Of a DNA stretch of 64,000 nucleotides, positions 34,721 to 50,173 are shown one piece after another; position 1 is the stretch's first letter, and each line of letters opens with the position of its first letter. Source of the stretch: Apophysomyces variabilis (lineage: Eukaryota; Mucoromycota; Mucoromycetes; Mucorales; Mucoraceae); NCBI GenBank assembly GCA_002749535.1, contig MZZL01000129.1, positions 29,838-93,837 of the forward strand, in the 5' to 3' direction. The notes beneath the pieces were generated by a model, which was given only the letters and a program-made list of their open reading frames with translations, ran no database searches and was not told where the DNA came from. The position numbers were made by a program, and so were the translations under genes.

Positions 34721-35729
34721 AACTTTCTAACACTAAATCAGAAGTGGGACTGCACTAGGTCGACCTATCTGCGATACCAACACACATACCTTGGAAATAT
34801 TTCGGCAGGGTATATCATGGTCCGCATTGGATCTTATATCAGCCATTTTAAAGAAGCTGTAACTCGAATAGCAGAGCGGCACTTCGAGAACGTTCTGACG
34901 TCTGACATTGTCATGACAAACGCAAATATCAGTATTACCTTGGCGATAATGAAAAGCTTTTGCATACCTCTAGCCAATGTCCGTCCAGGCACGCATTTGG
35001 TATGCGTTATCGTGGGGAAGTCCTTTTTTTGTTTTACACAACGAAAAATGTGAAGCGACAACGTAAACATCGTCTATCCTATCCGGCTGTGCCCCCGGTG
35101 CTGGTAGGATAGACAGCAAGTGACAACATTCCTCGTAATTTACAGTGGTTAATCACAACTGTGTAAAATTAACTATTAAAACAGTTCTGGAAAAGAGTTG
35201 TCAACGCTGGAAGAAATATTTGTGATATACTTTTTGTTATATCCAGTCTGCTTGCCAGCTGTTCATCTCATCCCAGCCGCGCTGTCCAGGACAGCTCGAC
35301 AATAAAGCACTCTCAACTCGTCACCTTGTTTGACGCGTAAGTCAACATATTTTGTATGGTACAGTTTTTTTAAGATAAGAAAATTTAGGGTTACAGACAT
35401 GGTGAAATACCCGGATACATTGTTGTGATGCAAGTACTTTTAAAATAAGGGTTTTATATTATCGAGAACATTATTTGGTTTTCTTCTCCAATTTGTTAAT
35501 AAAAGAACATTGTACTGAATTTCTTTTGTTCATAAAGCTGATGAGATGGTCACGGCACTCTATGAGTTCGGATTCAGTGAGCTCGACGGGGCTAATCGCT
35601 CAATTTCTTGTGCGCATGGTATTTCCCATAAAAGAGATGCGTCTAGCGGAGCATGAAATAAGCTATTCGCAGCAGCATGATTATTGTCTGCTTGTTTTGC
35701 GTGCTTCTGGCCACTTCACCTGCGGCGAC
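34721..35729. other. intergenic with a 10-bp inverted repeat
   Basis: No supported exon. A perfect 10-bp inverted repeat (35072-35081 / 35105-35114) encloses a GC-richer loop. The right end holds the KU70 promoter. Confidence 0.4.
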
Positions 35730-38607
35730 ATGTCATTCTCAGCGAGTAGTTCCACGTTCGGCCGATCAAAACCAACGTTTTACTCAGAGGAAGAAGAGAC
35801 TAACCTTGACCAAATTAGTCAGGTTAGAGATACATATCGTAGTCCGACGCGTTTCGCTGAATCGCAACTTTCATTGCTTGCTTGACATGCTTAGGATGGC
35901 TACAGTAGCAAAGACAGCATGCTCTTTGTCATCGACTGCTCGTCTAGTATGCAACAGCCTGATGAAAGCGGAAAGATTCCAGTTCTCGAAGCATTCCAGG
36001 GTGTTCAAGCTGTTTTAATGAACAAGATCTTTACCAGTGGCAATGATTATGTCGGCATTGTCTTATATGGCACGGTAAACGAGTCTTATTTCTTCCCTGT
36101 AAGAAATGTCTAACCCACAAGCTCAATTGTTTGCACTTTTCTGTTTAGGAGAAGAAAAGTAATCCGGCAGATCATGATCATATCTATGTCCTTCAGGACC
36201 TCGACATACCAGACGCCGAATTGATCAAGGAAACAGAGGCCATCACTTCAGGTAAGAACAACCAGCAATGCTAGGTTTGCATCTCGCAGTTTATTGAGTC
36301 ATTTCGAACCGAAACGGCAGGATCAATGGATTTCCTTGAAGAATATGGCGCCACACAGGAAGAGCATCCACTCGGCAATGTTTTCTGGACATGCATTGAC
36401 ATGTTCGGTTTAAAGTAAAGTATCGGTTTTGTCAGGCACCAAAATCTGATAGGTATAAATTCATCTTCTTTTAGGGCTCCCAAATCAGGCTCGAAGCGTA
36501 TATTTCTGATAACCAACGAAGATAACCCCCATTCAGGAAACCAAAACTTTAGGAATTCTGCTGTTCAACGAGCAAAAGTTTGTTTTGTTTTGGTTTTTTT
36601 AACCCTCCGGGTGATAGCTTTTCTCAAAGCGATATATTCTATTCATTTTAGGATTTAGCTGAAGTCGATATCCGGATCGAATTGTTCGGAGTAAACAAGC
36701 CTGATCACGATTTTGACAGAAGTCTGTTTTATGAGGTATCACAAGAATAGATACGGGGCTTCGAGACTTAAAACATGGGCAGAATATCTTGAGCTTTCAA
36801 CAAGGAATCGGACGAGAAGTAGATGAAGAATGGCAACTAGACGCAAAGACACCCGCAGGCACTGGTAATGCTTTGGATGACTTGGTCGCTAGAATACGTA
36901 GAAAAGGATCAAAGAAACGGTCGCAATTCCGGATTCCTTTCCAACTGGCAGAAGGGTTGACGATTGCGGTCCGTGGGTAAGTGGAAAAAGAAATCGAACC
37001 ATTTTCTATTAAATTTTCTAATGCAAAATCGGGCGCCTGTTAGGTATACGCTTGTACAGGAACAGAAACGGAAGCCATACAAATATGTAGCCGATATCTT
37101 TCAACAATCCCTTGAAGTGGAGCCAATTACTGCTTGGAAATGCGCCGTACGGAAAACTGTATTCTCAGTGTATTTCTTTTATGTTTAACCTTTGGGCATA
37201 GGATACGAATAATTACCTTTTGCCAACAGATATCAAGCAATGGTATCCCTATGGAGGAGAGAAGGTTGTCTTTTCACAGGAAGAGATTAAGGCGATGCGC
37301 ACGTTTCGAGATCCAGGTAAATTTGACTTACAGGGAAATCGTGCTCGCTAAAGCTCTTTGGTCAACGACAGGTCTTGTCCTCATTGGTTTTAAGCCCCGT
37401 CGATTATTACGGAAGCACTATAATATTTCTCATTCTTATTTTATTTATCCTGACGAGCTGGTACGTTGTTCACACGGAAATTGTTCATATTACTAAAAAG
37501 AAAACGTTGTATAGGAATACGAAGGAAGCACACGGACATTTTCAGCTTTACTTTATGCAATGCTGAAGCTCGATCAAGTGGCTATTTGCTCATTTATTCG
37601 CAGTAGCAATACACTTCCAAAGATAGTGGCGTTGCTTCCCCAGGTAGGTACTGACGGGTTTATTCCATCCGACGCTTTGTTTATTTTATTGATATACACG
37701 TGTAGGCTGAGGAATTAGATGCTCACGGCGTTCAAGTGTCACCTCCCGGTCTGAGTATCATTAGCCTTCCTTATGCAGACGATATCCGAGAAATTCCTGT
37801 GGAGTCCACTCCAAGAGGTAAAAAATTAGCAGGATAGAAAAAAACCAAAGCTAGAAGTTTGAGAACAACTGACATATCATAATGAATAGCATCGGAGGAT
37901 ATCGTCGAGCTCACAAAGAAATGCATCAACAAGTCTCAAATTCCCGGTCATTATAATGATATGACCATTGAAAACCCTTGTGTGTACAACAACGATCAAT
38001 GTACTGGCCGTTACTGATAACCTATTATTTTCATAGCCTTGAAACGGCATTATGAGTCTCTTCATGCCATTGTTCTGGAAAAAGACATCGGAGAAGCGGA
38101 AGATCGGACTGTGCCCGACTATGAAGAGATTCATAGGGTATGATGTACCTAAATGAACGGTGACAAGGATAGAGTTAAAGAAAAATTGTCTGGTAGAACA
38201 TCGGTGATAATATCAAGACATTGAAAGAGGCATTGGACAGGGAAGTACCTGAAGAGCTAGAAGGTCCAGCTGTCAAGAAGCGACCAGTAAGTATCAACCT
38301 CTTTTTGGAGGGAACATTGTTTTTCTTATCGTGTACTCTTGCACGTTTAGACCGGAGACGAGAGCTCTCCCAGGGTCAAACGCGCGAGATCACAGGCTTC
38401 AGTAGAAGATCACTGGAGAAATAAGTCGTTGGACAAGGTAGGCGATGCGGTTACCGAAAATCAACGAAAGGTCTAATTGATATGATATGTCAGTGTCTTG
38501 TTTCTGATTTGAAGGAATGGCTAACCGTTAATGGACAAGCGACCAAGGGACTGAAAGCAGATCTTATCAAACGTGTAGAGGAGGTGCTTACGAAAAGAGA
38601 AGGATAA
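35730..38607 (+). CDS. KU70: ATP-dependent DNA helicase II subunit Ku70
   Basis: Ku70 pairs with Ku80 to bind DNA ends in non-homologous end joining and at telomeres. The ATG at 35730 starts an N-terminal segment with an acidic EEEE patch, spliced to the von Willebrand A-like domain (DSMLFVIDCSSSM, then DYVGIVLYGT). Further exons carry PKSGSKRIFLITN, VDIRIELFGV, the beta-barrel region (LTIAVRGYTLVQEQ; TDIKQWYPYGGEKV; GLVLIGFKP) and the C-terminal helical arm. It ends with an SAP domain (VSDLKEWLTVNGQATKG, then DLIKRVEEVL), the Ku70-specific tail that distinguishes it from Ku80. A stretch near 37840-38430 carries a basic, proline-containing linker. Many short introns; not every border was frame-checked. 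Confidence 0.93.
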
Positions 38608-38854
38608 GATCCTTGGAAATGACGTGTCTTTTAGGACATATTATGTTAAGTCCATAGCCTTTAACTAGTTAGATACATCTTGTAACAAACTATTCTGTTT
38701 TCTTTGCTTTACCATGTGGCATTCATGTGTCAATACTGAGAGATTTTTGCTCCATGTTTTTACTGACAGCTTTTTTTCTCTGCTGATTTCTTATCATTGA
38801 CTTACTGTAGTTCTCAGTCACAGGCTATCGTTTTCCTTTTGCCATCCGTTGATC

Positions 38855-39353
38855 ATGGCACCATTAACTGTGGTACCGAGAGAAAGCAAAGAGCCATCCT
38901 TAAGCTATGCTACCGTGGCGAACAACATCAAGGAGATCAGAAACTGTGCTGTATCACTAAATATTGATGCTTTCATCAAGTCAGAAGGTCTCCAGTTGCC
39001 ATGGCAAGGTAATAATGATGCGTTCAATCTTTCCTGGACGACCTGTGAATGTTGACTTTAAGGATAACGTAGATGACGAACCACTACACGACAGCAAGCA
39101 CGTCTCAACTGAAAAGACGCTTGAAACCTTGCGTGAATGGAAGGCTTCTAACACTGAGATAACAGCGATAGACGACGCATCACAGGTCTTACAAGCCGAT
39201 TGTCGGGAGCTTGTGCAAGAGTTCATAACCATGAATGACAAGTTGCCACAACTTCGTGCGGATATCTCACGAACATTTCAGGAAATGGATACTGTGCATC
39301 AAAACTTGGAGAAAACAAAGGCAGAGATTCGAAAAGGCAACTTAATCGACTAA
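38855..39353 (+). CDS. small coiled-coil protein, unknown (144 aa)
   Basis: Two exons (38855-39008, 39073-39353) sum to 435 nt, a closed frame of 144 residues. The acceptor must be the TAG at 39070-39072; the nearer AAG at about 39060 would create a stop. The product is acidic and helical throughout: an N-terminal helix (YATVANNIKEIRNCAV), a Trp-containing hinge (LPWQDDEP), then heptad-like segments (TLETLREWKAS, then a long C-terminal coil). Size and architecture resemble small subunits of BORC/BLOC-type, kinetochore or tethering complexes, but I cannot assign one. Confidence 0.65.
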
Positions 39354-40178
39354 ACGCAGAATCAGCAATCATACCTAGCCTTCTCTCGTGAATCGCTTCT
39401 AATCTTCCAAAGTCGCCTCATTTCAGCCTCTGTATACAGTATATGCACGTGTATTTTTGCGCATGTGCATTTTATAGGTTCAACACGTATTCACGCTTCC
39501 ATAGCAGTTGAATGTTCGAACTACGAAGGGTAGTGGATACACGTGCGTAGATCATTCGACATTGGGGTGCAGAATAGACATAGCTTATATGGATCCGTCG
39601 TTTGTTTCCATACAAAAGTTAGCATGATGCAAAACTTAAAGCTCTCTCTTGCTTGTATTAAGTATGCGAGAGATATTTCCAAGCGGGGAATTTTCAAAGC
39701 TCGTCATTGCATTAATAGTTTGGTCGTCTAGAAGCAATTGCAGACAGTTCCCATTCTTCTGCTTGTTTTTATCTTTTAAGAGCTTCGCTAGGCTCTACCT
39801 CACTTGTCTTTAATACCGTTCTAGTATGTGGCGGTATATCGGCCATTGTTTTATGCAAGCTCAGAAGCAATGTCTGCACTGTATATAGATAGACGAATTT
39901 CGATGGGTGATGGCATTGTCCTCTGTAGAACTGTCTCTTTCTTGTTGTGGTGCAAGGTGTAGCGCAACAGCGTGAGCTATGTAGAGTCTCCATACATTGA
40001 CCGTGTTTTGACTGGCCGTTCTGATGCTTTTTTTCAAAGTCTATTTTGCATTGTTGACGGCATCGGAATTTCAAACTTAAGCTTGTCCGTCCGTCTGTGT
40101 GACTATGCGAGGCCCGTTCTCTTATTCTTCGTATTGCTCACCTATCCAACTTTTTACTTTGCGATTCACAAACCAAAA
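39354..40178. other. intergenic, promoter side of DED1
   Basis: No supported gene. Short frames on both strands lack protein-like composition. Confidence 0.4.
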
Positions 40179-43199
<3,021 letters not shown>

Positions 43200-44153
43200 G
43201 TCAAAAAGCAACTTGGACGATGACGGTTTTCATGCTCCCGTTGAATGCATCGTTGACGCTTGCTTTCCTTTCTTAGTAGAACTGGTTACTACCAAAGCAG
43301 ACAAAGCAAGACAAGCTGGTTTTAGAAAAGCCTTTCCTTTTATCGAAATCAGAAACGCTTGGTATTTGGCTGTAGACATCCTATTACACCTTATGAAGTC
43401 TTTTAGTTTTACATCGTTGTGAAAAGCTTTAAAAAAGAGCATATCCGGATATCCCCACGATGGCAACAGGAAGCATGTCTGGCTTCGAATCTTGCGATTA
43501 GGAGACAAATCTACCAAAGGAATGCCAGAGGCCATTGTCCACTAAAGTTAATTTACTTTGACAAAAAACAAAAGGAAAGGACATGGATTTCTCTCGTCTA
43601 TGGTTCTGTTGTCGCGTAGAAAGAAACTTATGCTAAATTTCGATCGGTTTGTGGGCTTGATTGAAGACTGGTTGTTGAGGGTCTCTGCCGCACATTATGA
43701 GATGTCATATCTTTGTAAAATAAAGATAACGTTTCATATATGTCTTGCCAACAATATACACTTATAACTTGAAAAAGTAACGATCATTGATCTATGGGGC
43801 ATAATCAAAGACTTGCTTCATCTCTAAATGCTAGTTTCCCTTCTTTTCATTTCCAACTCAAAGCTGCTTCTACATGACAACGAAGTTACAAAATTGGATC
43901 GCTCACCGCTTTACAGGAGTATCATCGAAATCAATGAAAAGAGAATAAGGAGAAAAAAAATGAAGGGTGCTAGTAGAAGAACTAAATTTCCTGATTGATC
44001 TTCTTGATTCGACAATATGCCCCTCTTCAGGCTGACACCATTGCCGTAAATCTTAGCAGATACCAACATGCTTGCCTCCCTCCCACTTGGACAAGAAATA
44101 GTCTTTTTGAGTTTACTTTTTTTTTAATGCAATAGCTTTCCACTTTCTCCCTT
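43200..44153. other. intergenic, convergent 3' flanks of DED1 and eIF2-gamma
   Basis: A plus-strand frame continues past the DED1 stop in another phase (to about 43422) without a recognisable motif. Nothing supportable was found. Confidence 0.4.
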
Positions 44154-45824
44154 CTAATTTGCCTCGGCCTCCAAAACAGTACCACGCTTGACCTTACCCC
44201 AACCAATAAGACTAGAAAAAAAATAGTCGGATCAATAAACATACAAACAAAAGCGTTGACTATAAAAAGAATCTTACCGCCAGTGTCTATCGATCTTTCT
44301 TGACAGGGCAACCTTGTCACCAACTTCGGTACAAGTAGGTCCAGTCAGGACAATCTTTGCCAAATCAGCCTTGACACCAACCACACGACCACCGGTGGAT
44401 ACGGAACCAATATTGACCAACAGCAATTCACCCTTGGTAAGTTTAGCTACCTTGGCCTGCTTCTTATCATCTGTCTTCACACCCAGCAATCGACGCAACA
44501 AGAAGTATGAGACTTCAAGTTCGGTATAGATGGAGGGGAGAGTGCCTGGATAACCCAGTACTTGACCAACAAGACGATCACCACGGCAAAGAGTAGGATC
44601 CATCTGTGTACCAACACCTTTGAAGACAGAGCGTCAATTACATTCGTTACCCTCTGAATACGATGTATTCATCCTTTTTCTTTTAGTTTACCAATCAAAC
44701 CACCAGGAACAGCAAATTGCAGTTTGTTTGCGTCAGCCAACAAAGTCAAGATTTTGGACAAAATGGGACGAGCGCGAATCCTTCCTTCCTGATCTTTAAT
44801 AATCACGCCAGGACGAACCTCAATTTGGTCTCCAATCTTCAATACACCCCTCAAAATAGATCCACCAGCAACACCACCCTGGAGATTGTTGACATCCGTA
44901 CCAGGCTTATTGATATCGAACGAACGAATGACAATCAATCGTGGATCAGCAGTAAAATCACGCATGGGGACAGGGATTTTCTTGGTGATGTATTCGTTGA
45001 TAGCGTCAATGTTGTATTTCAACTGAGCTGAGATGGGAATGACGGGAGCACCATCAGCCACGGTACCTTTGACAAAAGCCAAGATATCTTGATATTGCTC
45101 TTGTGCTGCCTCTTTTTTCACAAGATCGACCTTGTTCTGAAGGATGATAACGTCTTTGAGCTTCATGATCTCAATAGCCGCCAAATGCTCTGAAGTCTGG
45201 GGCTGAGGACAGGATTCGTTACCGGCAATCAATAACAATGCAGCATCCATGACAGCAGCGCCAGACAACATGGTTGTCATAAGAATGTCGTGACCTGGAC
45301 AATCCACAAACGAAACGTGTCGAACCAAATTCATAGTGCCGCCGCAACCGGGACGTTCACAAGGTGGATTATCTTCCTTTGCTGAACCGTATGATTTGTA
45401 GCAACCTGGGCGAGGACATTCGGCGTTGTCGCACTTGTAGATTTTGGCATTGGCGTAACCCAACTTGATGGTAATGTTACGCTCCATTTCATTCTTAAAA
45501 CGAACTGTCTAAAATAATCGGAATGCTTATACTGTCAATAAAAAACAAGAAAAACAAAGGACGCCATCCCCCATCCACATCCCCATGTCCACTTTACCTG
45601 AACACCAGAGATGGCCTTGACGACAGTAGATTTACCGTGAGCTACGTGACCGATGGTGCCTATGACAAACGATATTTAACCATTAGGATCGCAAGGAAGA
45701 TCGCACACGCTGAGTATTTACCAATATTAATGGTAGCCTGCTTGGAAATAACTTCGGGAGATAATGCAGTAAGTTTCGAGGCATCAATTGCGACAGGTGC
45801 GCCATTCTCTACTGAAGTCGCCAT
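44154..45824 (-). CDS. GCD11: translation initiation factor eIF2 subunit gamma
   Basis: The GTPase subunit of eIF2, which delivers Met-tRNAi to the 40S subunit. The ATG at 45824 starts a short tail, then [22 protein letters not shown] (split across an intron) carrying the G1 P-loop. The exon starting near 45487 has the [18 protein letters not shown] switch region, the zinc-ribbon cysteines (CDNAEC...CERPGC), DCPGHD (G3) and NKVDL (G4). Domain II ([34 protein letters not shown]) and domain III ([37 protein letters not shown]) follow. The protein ends soon after the conserved final block with a stop at 44154-44156. It is slightly acidic and has no unusual insertions. Confidence 0.95.
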
Positions 45825-48063
45825 ATTGGCTGTAAAGAAAAAGGACAACGTCAGACAATTGTGAATCTTTGTCATACGCTGTTGTTGTCTTTCTACACGA
45901 TGGGAGCGACTACCACTTACAATGTGTTTTATGAATCGAAAACGATTTGTACAAGGTAGGAAGAGAAAAGTGCTCTTTTGTTTATAGAGTAGGAGGACTT
46001 TTTCCTTAGGCGCAAAAAACAGGACCGGTTACTGCGGAAGTAACTTTTCGTAAGTACACTTTTTTTTTTTTTTGCGTCTCTATGACAAAAAAACAACTTG
46101 GCCAGTCACACCAGCCAAGTGCACAAAAGGACCCGGAATTGCCGTTCCCAGAATGCACAGGGTTTTCAACCATGAACAACATGACATGGTTGTTGTTGAT
46201 AGTCTTGTTACATTTTTTTGGTCAATTAGTAGGGTAGAAGCAACTTTGACACAGTTATAAATACTGTATGGCTTTTCTTTACTAGAAATTGGCTGGTTTT
46301 GAGTAAAGTTAGATTTTCACGACAAAAAGCCCTTTCCTCAAGCATTGTATGTCGCATGTGTGACAAAGTCTTGTTTTTGAGACTTGCAGACAATGTCCCT
46401 CAGTATTGTTCTTGAATGTCACATACAGGTAAATTAAATAGTAGGCTAAGCTCAGAATTGGAAACAGTAAGCATTCTGTGGCTCTGCCTTGATTGGATTT
46501 GCCCATATGCAGTTATATAACGTTTAGAAAATGCAACTTTCCCAATTGGGAATAATTGCTTCAATGCTATGACATGGATTAAAGAAAATACAAGCGTTTA
46601 ATCAACTCTTGGCGTGTATTTCGTAATATTTCGCGCTGATGCATGTCGTATACCTTTTACCTCTTTTGGAATCCCTTTTTTTACAACTATGCTTCTTAGT
46701 AGCACAGGCCTGTTCAATGCGAGTCATTGCGACATCGTAATGCAAGCAACTCTCCATGACTCACCTCACGTCAAGTTGACAACAATTGGATTAGAATTAG
46801 GCAATATAAATATGAGCAAAGCAAAACAAATAAACATTATCCATTGTTTGTCTTTATTTTATTGTTTATCGCTTTCGTCTATCTTCCTCAGTGATTTTGC
46901 ATGGTTATCTCAGATCAAGAATGTGATACGACACTGATGCATAGGATAACATGGCATTGTGATATGTCAAATACCACATTCCCCTTTTCCTAATATCTCC
47001 GTTCAGTTGATGACAATATATTCTTTCCTTCAGCGAAGGCTAATCATCACCTGTTTCCGTCATTTATCACACTCAGCTGCCACCATACGCTCAAATATAT
47101 GGTGCAAACCACTTGAAGTTGCAAATGATTTTATAGTATCTTTGAATGCCAACATAACTTTAAACTTCATAAAGAAATGTATATTCATCTCGCAATTTCA
47201 TGGGATTTACGATCAAGTGCTTCATGCCTTAATGTGTTCCCAAAACCTTTCCAGCCTATTCAATTCGGAAATCACGGTTAAACCTGCCACAGAGGTGTCC
47301 ACCTCGAGTGTGCACAGAAAGGGGTCTTTTCGGTATAGAAGTGCGAGATCGGTCAATCAATCTAGATCCTGCCGTATCCATAGATTCTTTCTATATTTTG
47401 TTTTGGATCTCCACCTTGTTGCAACTTAAGTTTCGGCGTTCGTAACGGGTTAAAGCATGGTAGAAAACTTGACGGTTTTCGTCGAAGGAACAGATCGGTT
47501 TGCATCATGGTCGTTAAAGTAGCGCTTCGTCAAACCGACCAACATTATTCATAAGGATGGAGTGCATACTAACCAGTCTGATATTTGATTGATTTTCCAG
47601 ACCTATTCCCACATTTCAATTCAAAACATAATGAGAGCAAGATACGCTGTCGTATTAAAGAAAGAGAGAAAAAGAAATGCTGTCATGTCTAGCTACATGT
47701 TATTAATAAAAAGGGCTGATATAGCTACCTAGTGCAATATGTTGCTTATACTGCTGACATCCACGATAGACATATAGCTTATCTCAGCTTATATTACCCT
47801 CCGTTGCGGACTTCATTGGTGTTTTGATCATTTAAAACATCCAAGTAGTCCAAGCGTTAGATTAGAAACTGAGACAAGTATCTTAGGACGGCCTTAAGAT
47901 TTTATGGAAGAGACTTTTCTGTTTCAAATTGCATACACCGTCTGTATATCACAAATCAAAAGGCCCGACTGCTTCAAGACAAATTCGGCCGAAACCTATG
48001 CGGATTTTATGCCTTTCATGTAATCCTGCAGAGATATCTAGAAGCACAAAATTGTCTAAATCG
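45825..48063. other. 2.2-kb intergenic region without recognisable genes
   Basis: A T-run near 46060 and several frames of 60-156 codons (e.g. 46959-47429) were examined; composition and starts are not gene-like. No RNA gene was seen. The right end is the promoter of secreted protein copy 2. Confidence 0.35.
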
Positions 48064-48071
48064 TATATAAA
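48064..48071 (+). promoter_or_regulatory. TATA box of secreted protein copy 2
   Basis: TATATAAA begins 46 bp before the ATG at 48110, the same spacing as in copy 1, although the surrounding promoter sequence has diverged. Confidence 0.65.
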
Positions 48072-48109
48072 GAGAGCGATGATGATTGAATTCGTATTAT
48101 CCAACAAGA

Positions 48110-48535
48110 ATGAAACTCGCATTCGTCCTGTCTGTTTTCTTTGTCCTCAGCTTTTTCATGGTCAATGCGGAGAAATATCCTGCCAACCTCCAATTTCTGC
48201 CGGCTCCTCGCACAGTCCCTCCATTGTACATTGTTCGCATCGACTTGCCAAAGCGTCACACTAGCTACCAGCTTAACTTGACAACCAAAGAACCTGCTCA
48301 CTACCTCGCTGAGTTTCGAAAATCTTCGGGGCATGTTGATTTCGACCAAACTCCCGAGGGTAGTTATGTTGGGATTCTTAACGACAACAGTGTCAACGGT
48401 GGTGAGCAGACATTGAGAATTGACCTCACCAGACCCGGAGGACAGTTTCACTACGAGGGAACGAGCGTAGCGGACCACCCGATCAACAATTTGAGAGGAA
48501 ATGCAAGCATTATCTCGCTCGATGATAATCATTAA
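48110..48535 (+). CDS. small cysteine-free secreted protein, copy 2 (141 aa), tail lost by a stop codon
   Basis: Paralogue of the gene at 33008. It has a signal peptide (MKLAFVLSVFFVLSFFMVNA) and a cysteine-free mature part with the same blocks: LQFLPAPR, TKEP, VDFDQTPEG, NDN, RIDLTRPGG and FHYEGTSV. It stops after DDNH at 48533-48535. The DNA just after the stop still aligns with the last codons of copy 1 (GGCCA, GGTT, then TTTACAAGAACTA at 48592-48604), interrupted by a C-run/A-run. The Tyr codon TAC of copy 1 corresponds to the TAA here. The truncated ORF keeps the whole conserved core, so it may still work. The function is unknown. Confidence 0.85.
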   Translation: MKLAFVLSVFFVLSFFMVNAEKYPANLQFLPAPRTVPPLYIVRIDLPKRHTSYQLNLTTKEPAHYLAEFRKSSGHVDFDQTPEGSYVGILNDNSVNGGEQTLRIDLTRPGGQFHYEGTSVADHPINNLRGNASIISLDDNH

Positions 48536-49036
48536 GGCCAAACTTGGTTTTACGCCAACACCTCCCCCCCCCCAAAAAAAAAAATACCTATATTTACAAG
48601 AACTAGAATGGTTGCCTAAATTTCCTGCGGGTGCTAATCATTGGCCGCCTTATGTTAGCAAAAACCATAATAGATCTTTAGCTTGCAATTTACATATCAG
48701 CTGCTGGTTGATCAACTGTTTGATCTTAATATGCTTAGCTAAACGCCATTGAGTAGCTGCTTGATGGCATTGATATCTTTTTTTTTCCAGAGGATCAAGG
48801 TTTACAAGGATAGTTAAGTAATGAGACACTGCTGAAAAGTTCACCGAACAAAGACCAAATATTGTTGCTCAGAGACACATAGAAGCCTTTTCACGCAGGT
48901 ACCCTTATCTTTCAAGTCTTTAGGAGGGATAATGTTCTCATTCATTATAATTAGCAATGCTATATCTTTCTTCACGGTGTAGACCTCCATATTTGCCAGC
49001 AAACAAAACACAAAGTGAAAAGGAAAGACTATTTAT
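48536..49036. other. intergenic with relic tail of secreted protein copy 2
   Basis: The first about 70 bp are the untranslated former C-terminal coding sequence of the secreted protein, containing adjoining C and A homopolymers (about 48563-48584). The rest shows no gene. Confidence 0.6.
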
Positions 49037-50173
49037 TTACAACTTAGAGGAAGGCTTGCGAGCAGTAGTGGCAGTGATCAATCCTACAAAAATGGTATCC
49101 GTATTAGCCCTGTGCAACGAAATTAAGTTTACTTCATGTCTTACCAGATGGATCAGCCAATGGAAGATAAACATCCATGTTCTTTCCGGTATTATCAATG
49201 TTAAACTTGCTCAGATCCATTCCGACATAATGTTTGTTGGGCAGCGAGTAAAATACTTCCTCCACCTCTGGGTATTTTGCGAGGATTCTTTCCTGCATAA
49301 GATAGAGCGTGGCCTGAACCGAAGCGGATGCATCCGTAGCAAAGGTTTCCAATGTAATTTTTCGCACTCCCTCATGAATAGCGGGGTAATCGATGCGGCG
49401 CAAGACGTCTGCCGGAGCTGGCCCGAACGTCCAGGTGCTGTCGACAGAGGTTGAAAAGATCCGGTCCCATACCTCTGGAAGGACGGTATATTCGTCCTTG
49501 TAAAAGCCGTGGAAGGCTGAACCCGTGGTCTTGAGCAGCAAGAGGTTCTTTAAACCTGAAATCACAGTAATCTTATTGCCCGCCCGTTCATGTTTCACCT
49601 TCGCCGTCTGGATATCATCCCCATCACGGAAGAAGGAATGTGGGTGAGGTTTGCCGTCCACAGGGATTCGGGTCCACTTGTGTTTGATGATTTCGACATG
49701 GGCTACGTGGATATGGCCATACTGCTTCAACACATGTTCCGTGATCTCTTGTGCAAACACTTCAATGTTATCCACGTTGCTACTGCGTTTGGCAATGATA
49801 TTGACTGTGTTCTTGCACGTGTCTTTTCCAGAAACCCATGAATATCCGTCGAGTCCATAAACCCTCCTCCTCCTCCTCCTCCTCCTCCTCTCTTCTTGCT
49901 TTTTCACTTACCGGTTGCTACGATCGGGGCATTATCTCCCTTTGTATAGGCGATATCAATTTCGCCTTCCAGCATCAATCGGACCTAAACCGTTGTTTCT
50001 TTGTAAGAATTCACTTGTGTTTCTCCGCTTTCTTCCTATGGTCATCGAACCAAACTACTCACGGTTAACTCTGTACAGGTTTGCCATTCGCCTTGGCGGT
50101 ATACACGCAAAAGACGAACAAGATCTTTTCCGTAACAAGCGTGTTTCAGGTAAACGTTGGATTGGGAAGACAT
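49037..50173 (-). CDS. UOX: urate oxidase (uricase), peroxisomal
   Basis: Oxidises urate to 5-hydroxyisourate in purine breakdown. Four exons (50173-50063, 49984-49912, 49822-49145, 49083-49037) sum to 909 nt, a closed frame of 302 residues, the usual length. The N-terminal YGKDLVRLLRV, the YTKGDNAPIVATD active-site block split by introns, the middle GLKNLLLLKTTGSAFHGF, the RIDYPAIHEGVRKITLETF region and NKHYVGMDLSKF all match the cofactor-free T-fold enzyme. The C-terminus is SSKL-stop: the last three residues are the canonical peroxisomal PTS1 signal, carried by the 47-nt last exon. The intron upstream of the main exon contains a (CCT)n microsatellite (about 49862-49890), which keeps the frame open and could mislead start prediction. 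Confidence 0.95.

Noticed and set aside
46614..47429. Two plus-strand ORFs of 107 and 156 codons
   Set aside because: Composition is not protein-like, there are no motifs, no partner exons and no conserved start context.
49134..49907. 257-residue uricase form with an Arg-rich start
   Set aside because: The Arg-rich start is the translated (CCT)n repeat of an intron. Splicing at 49822 joins the true exon 2 in frame.
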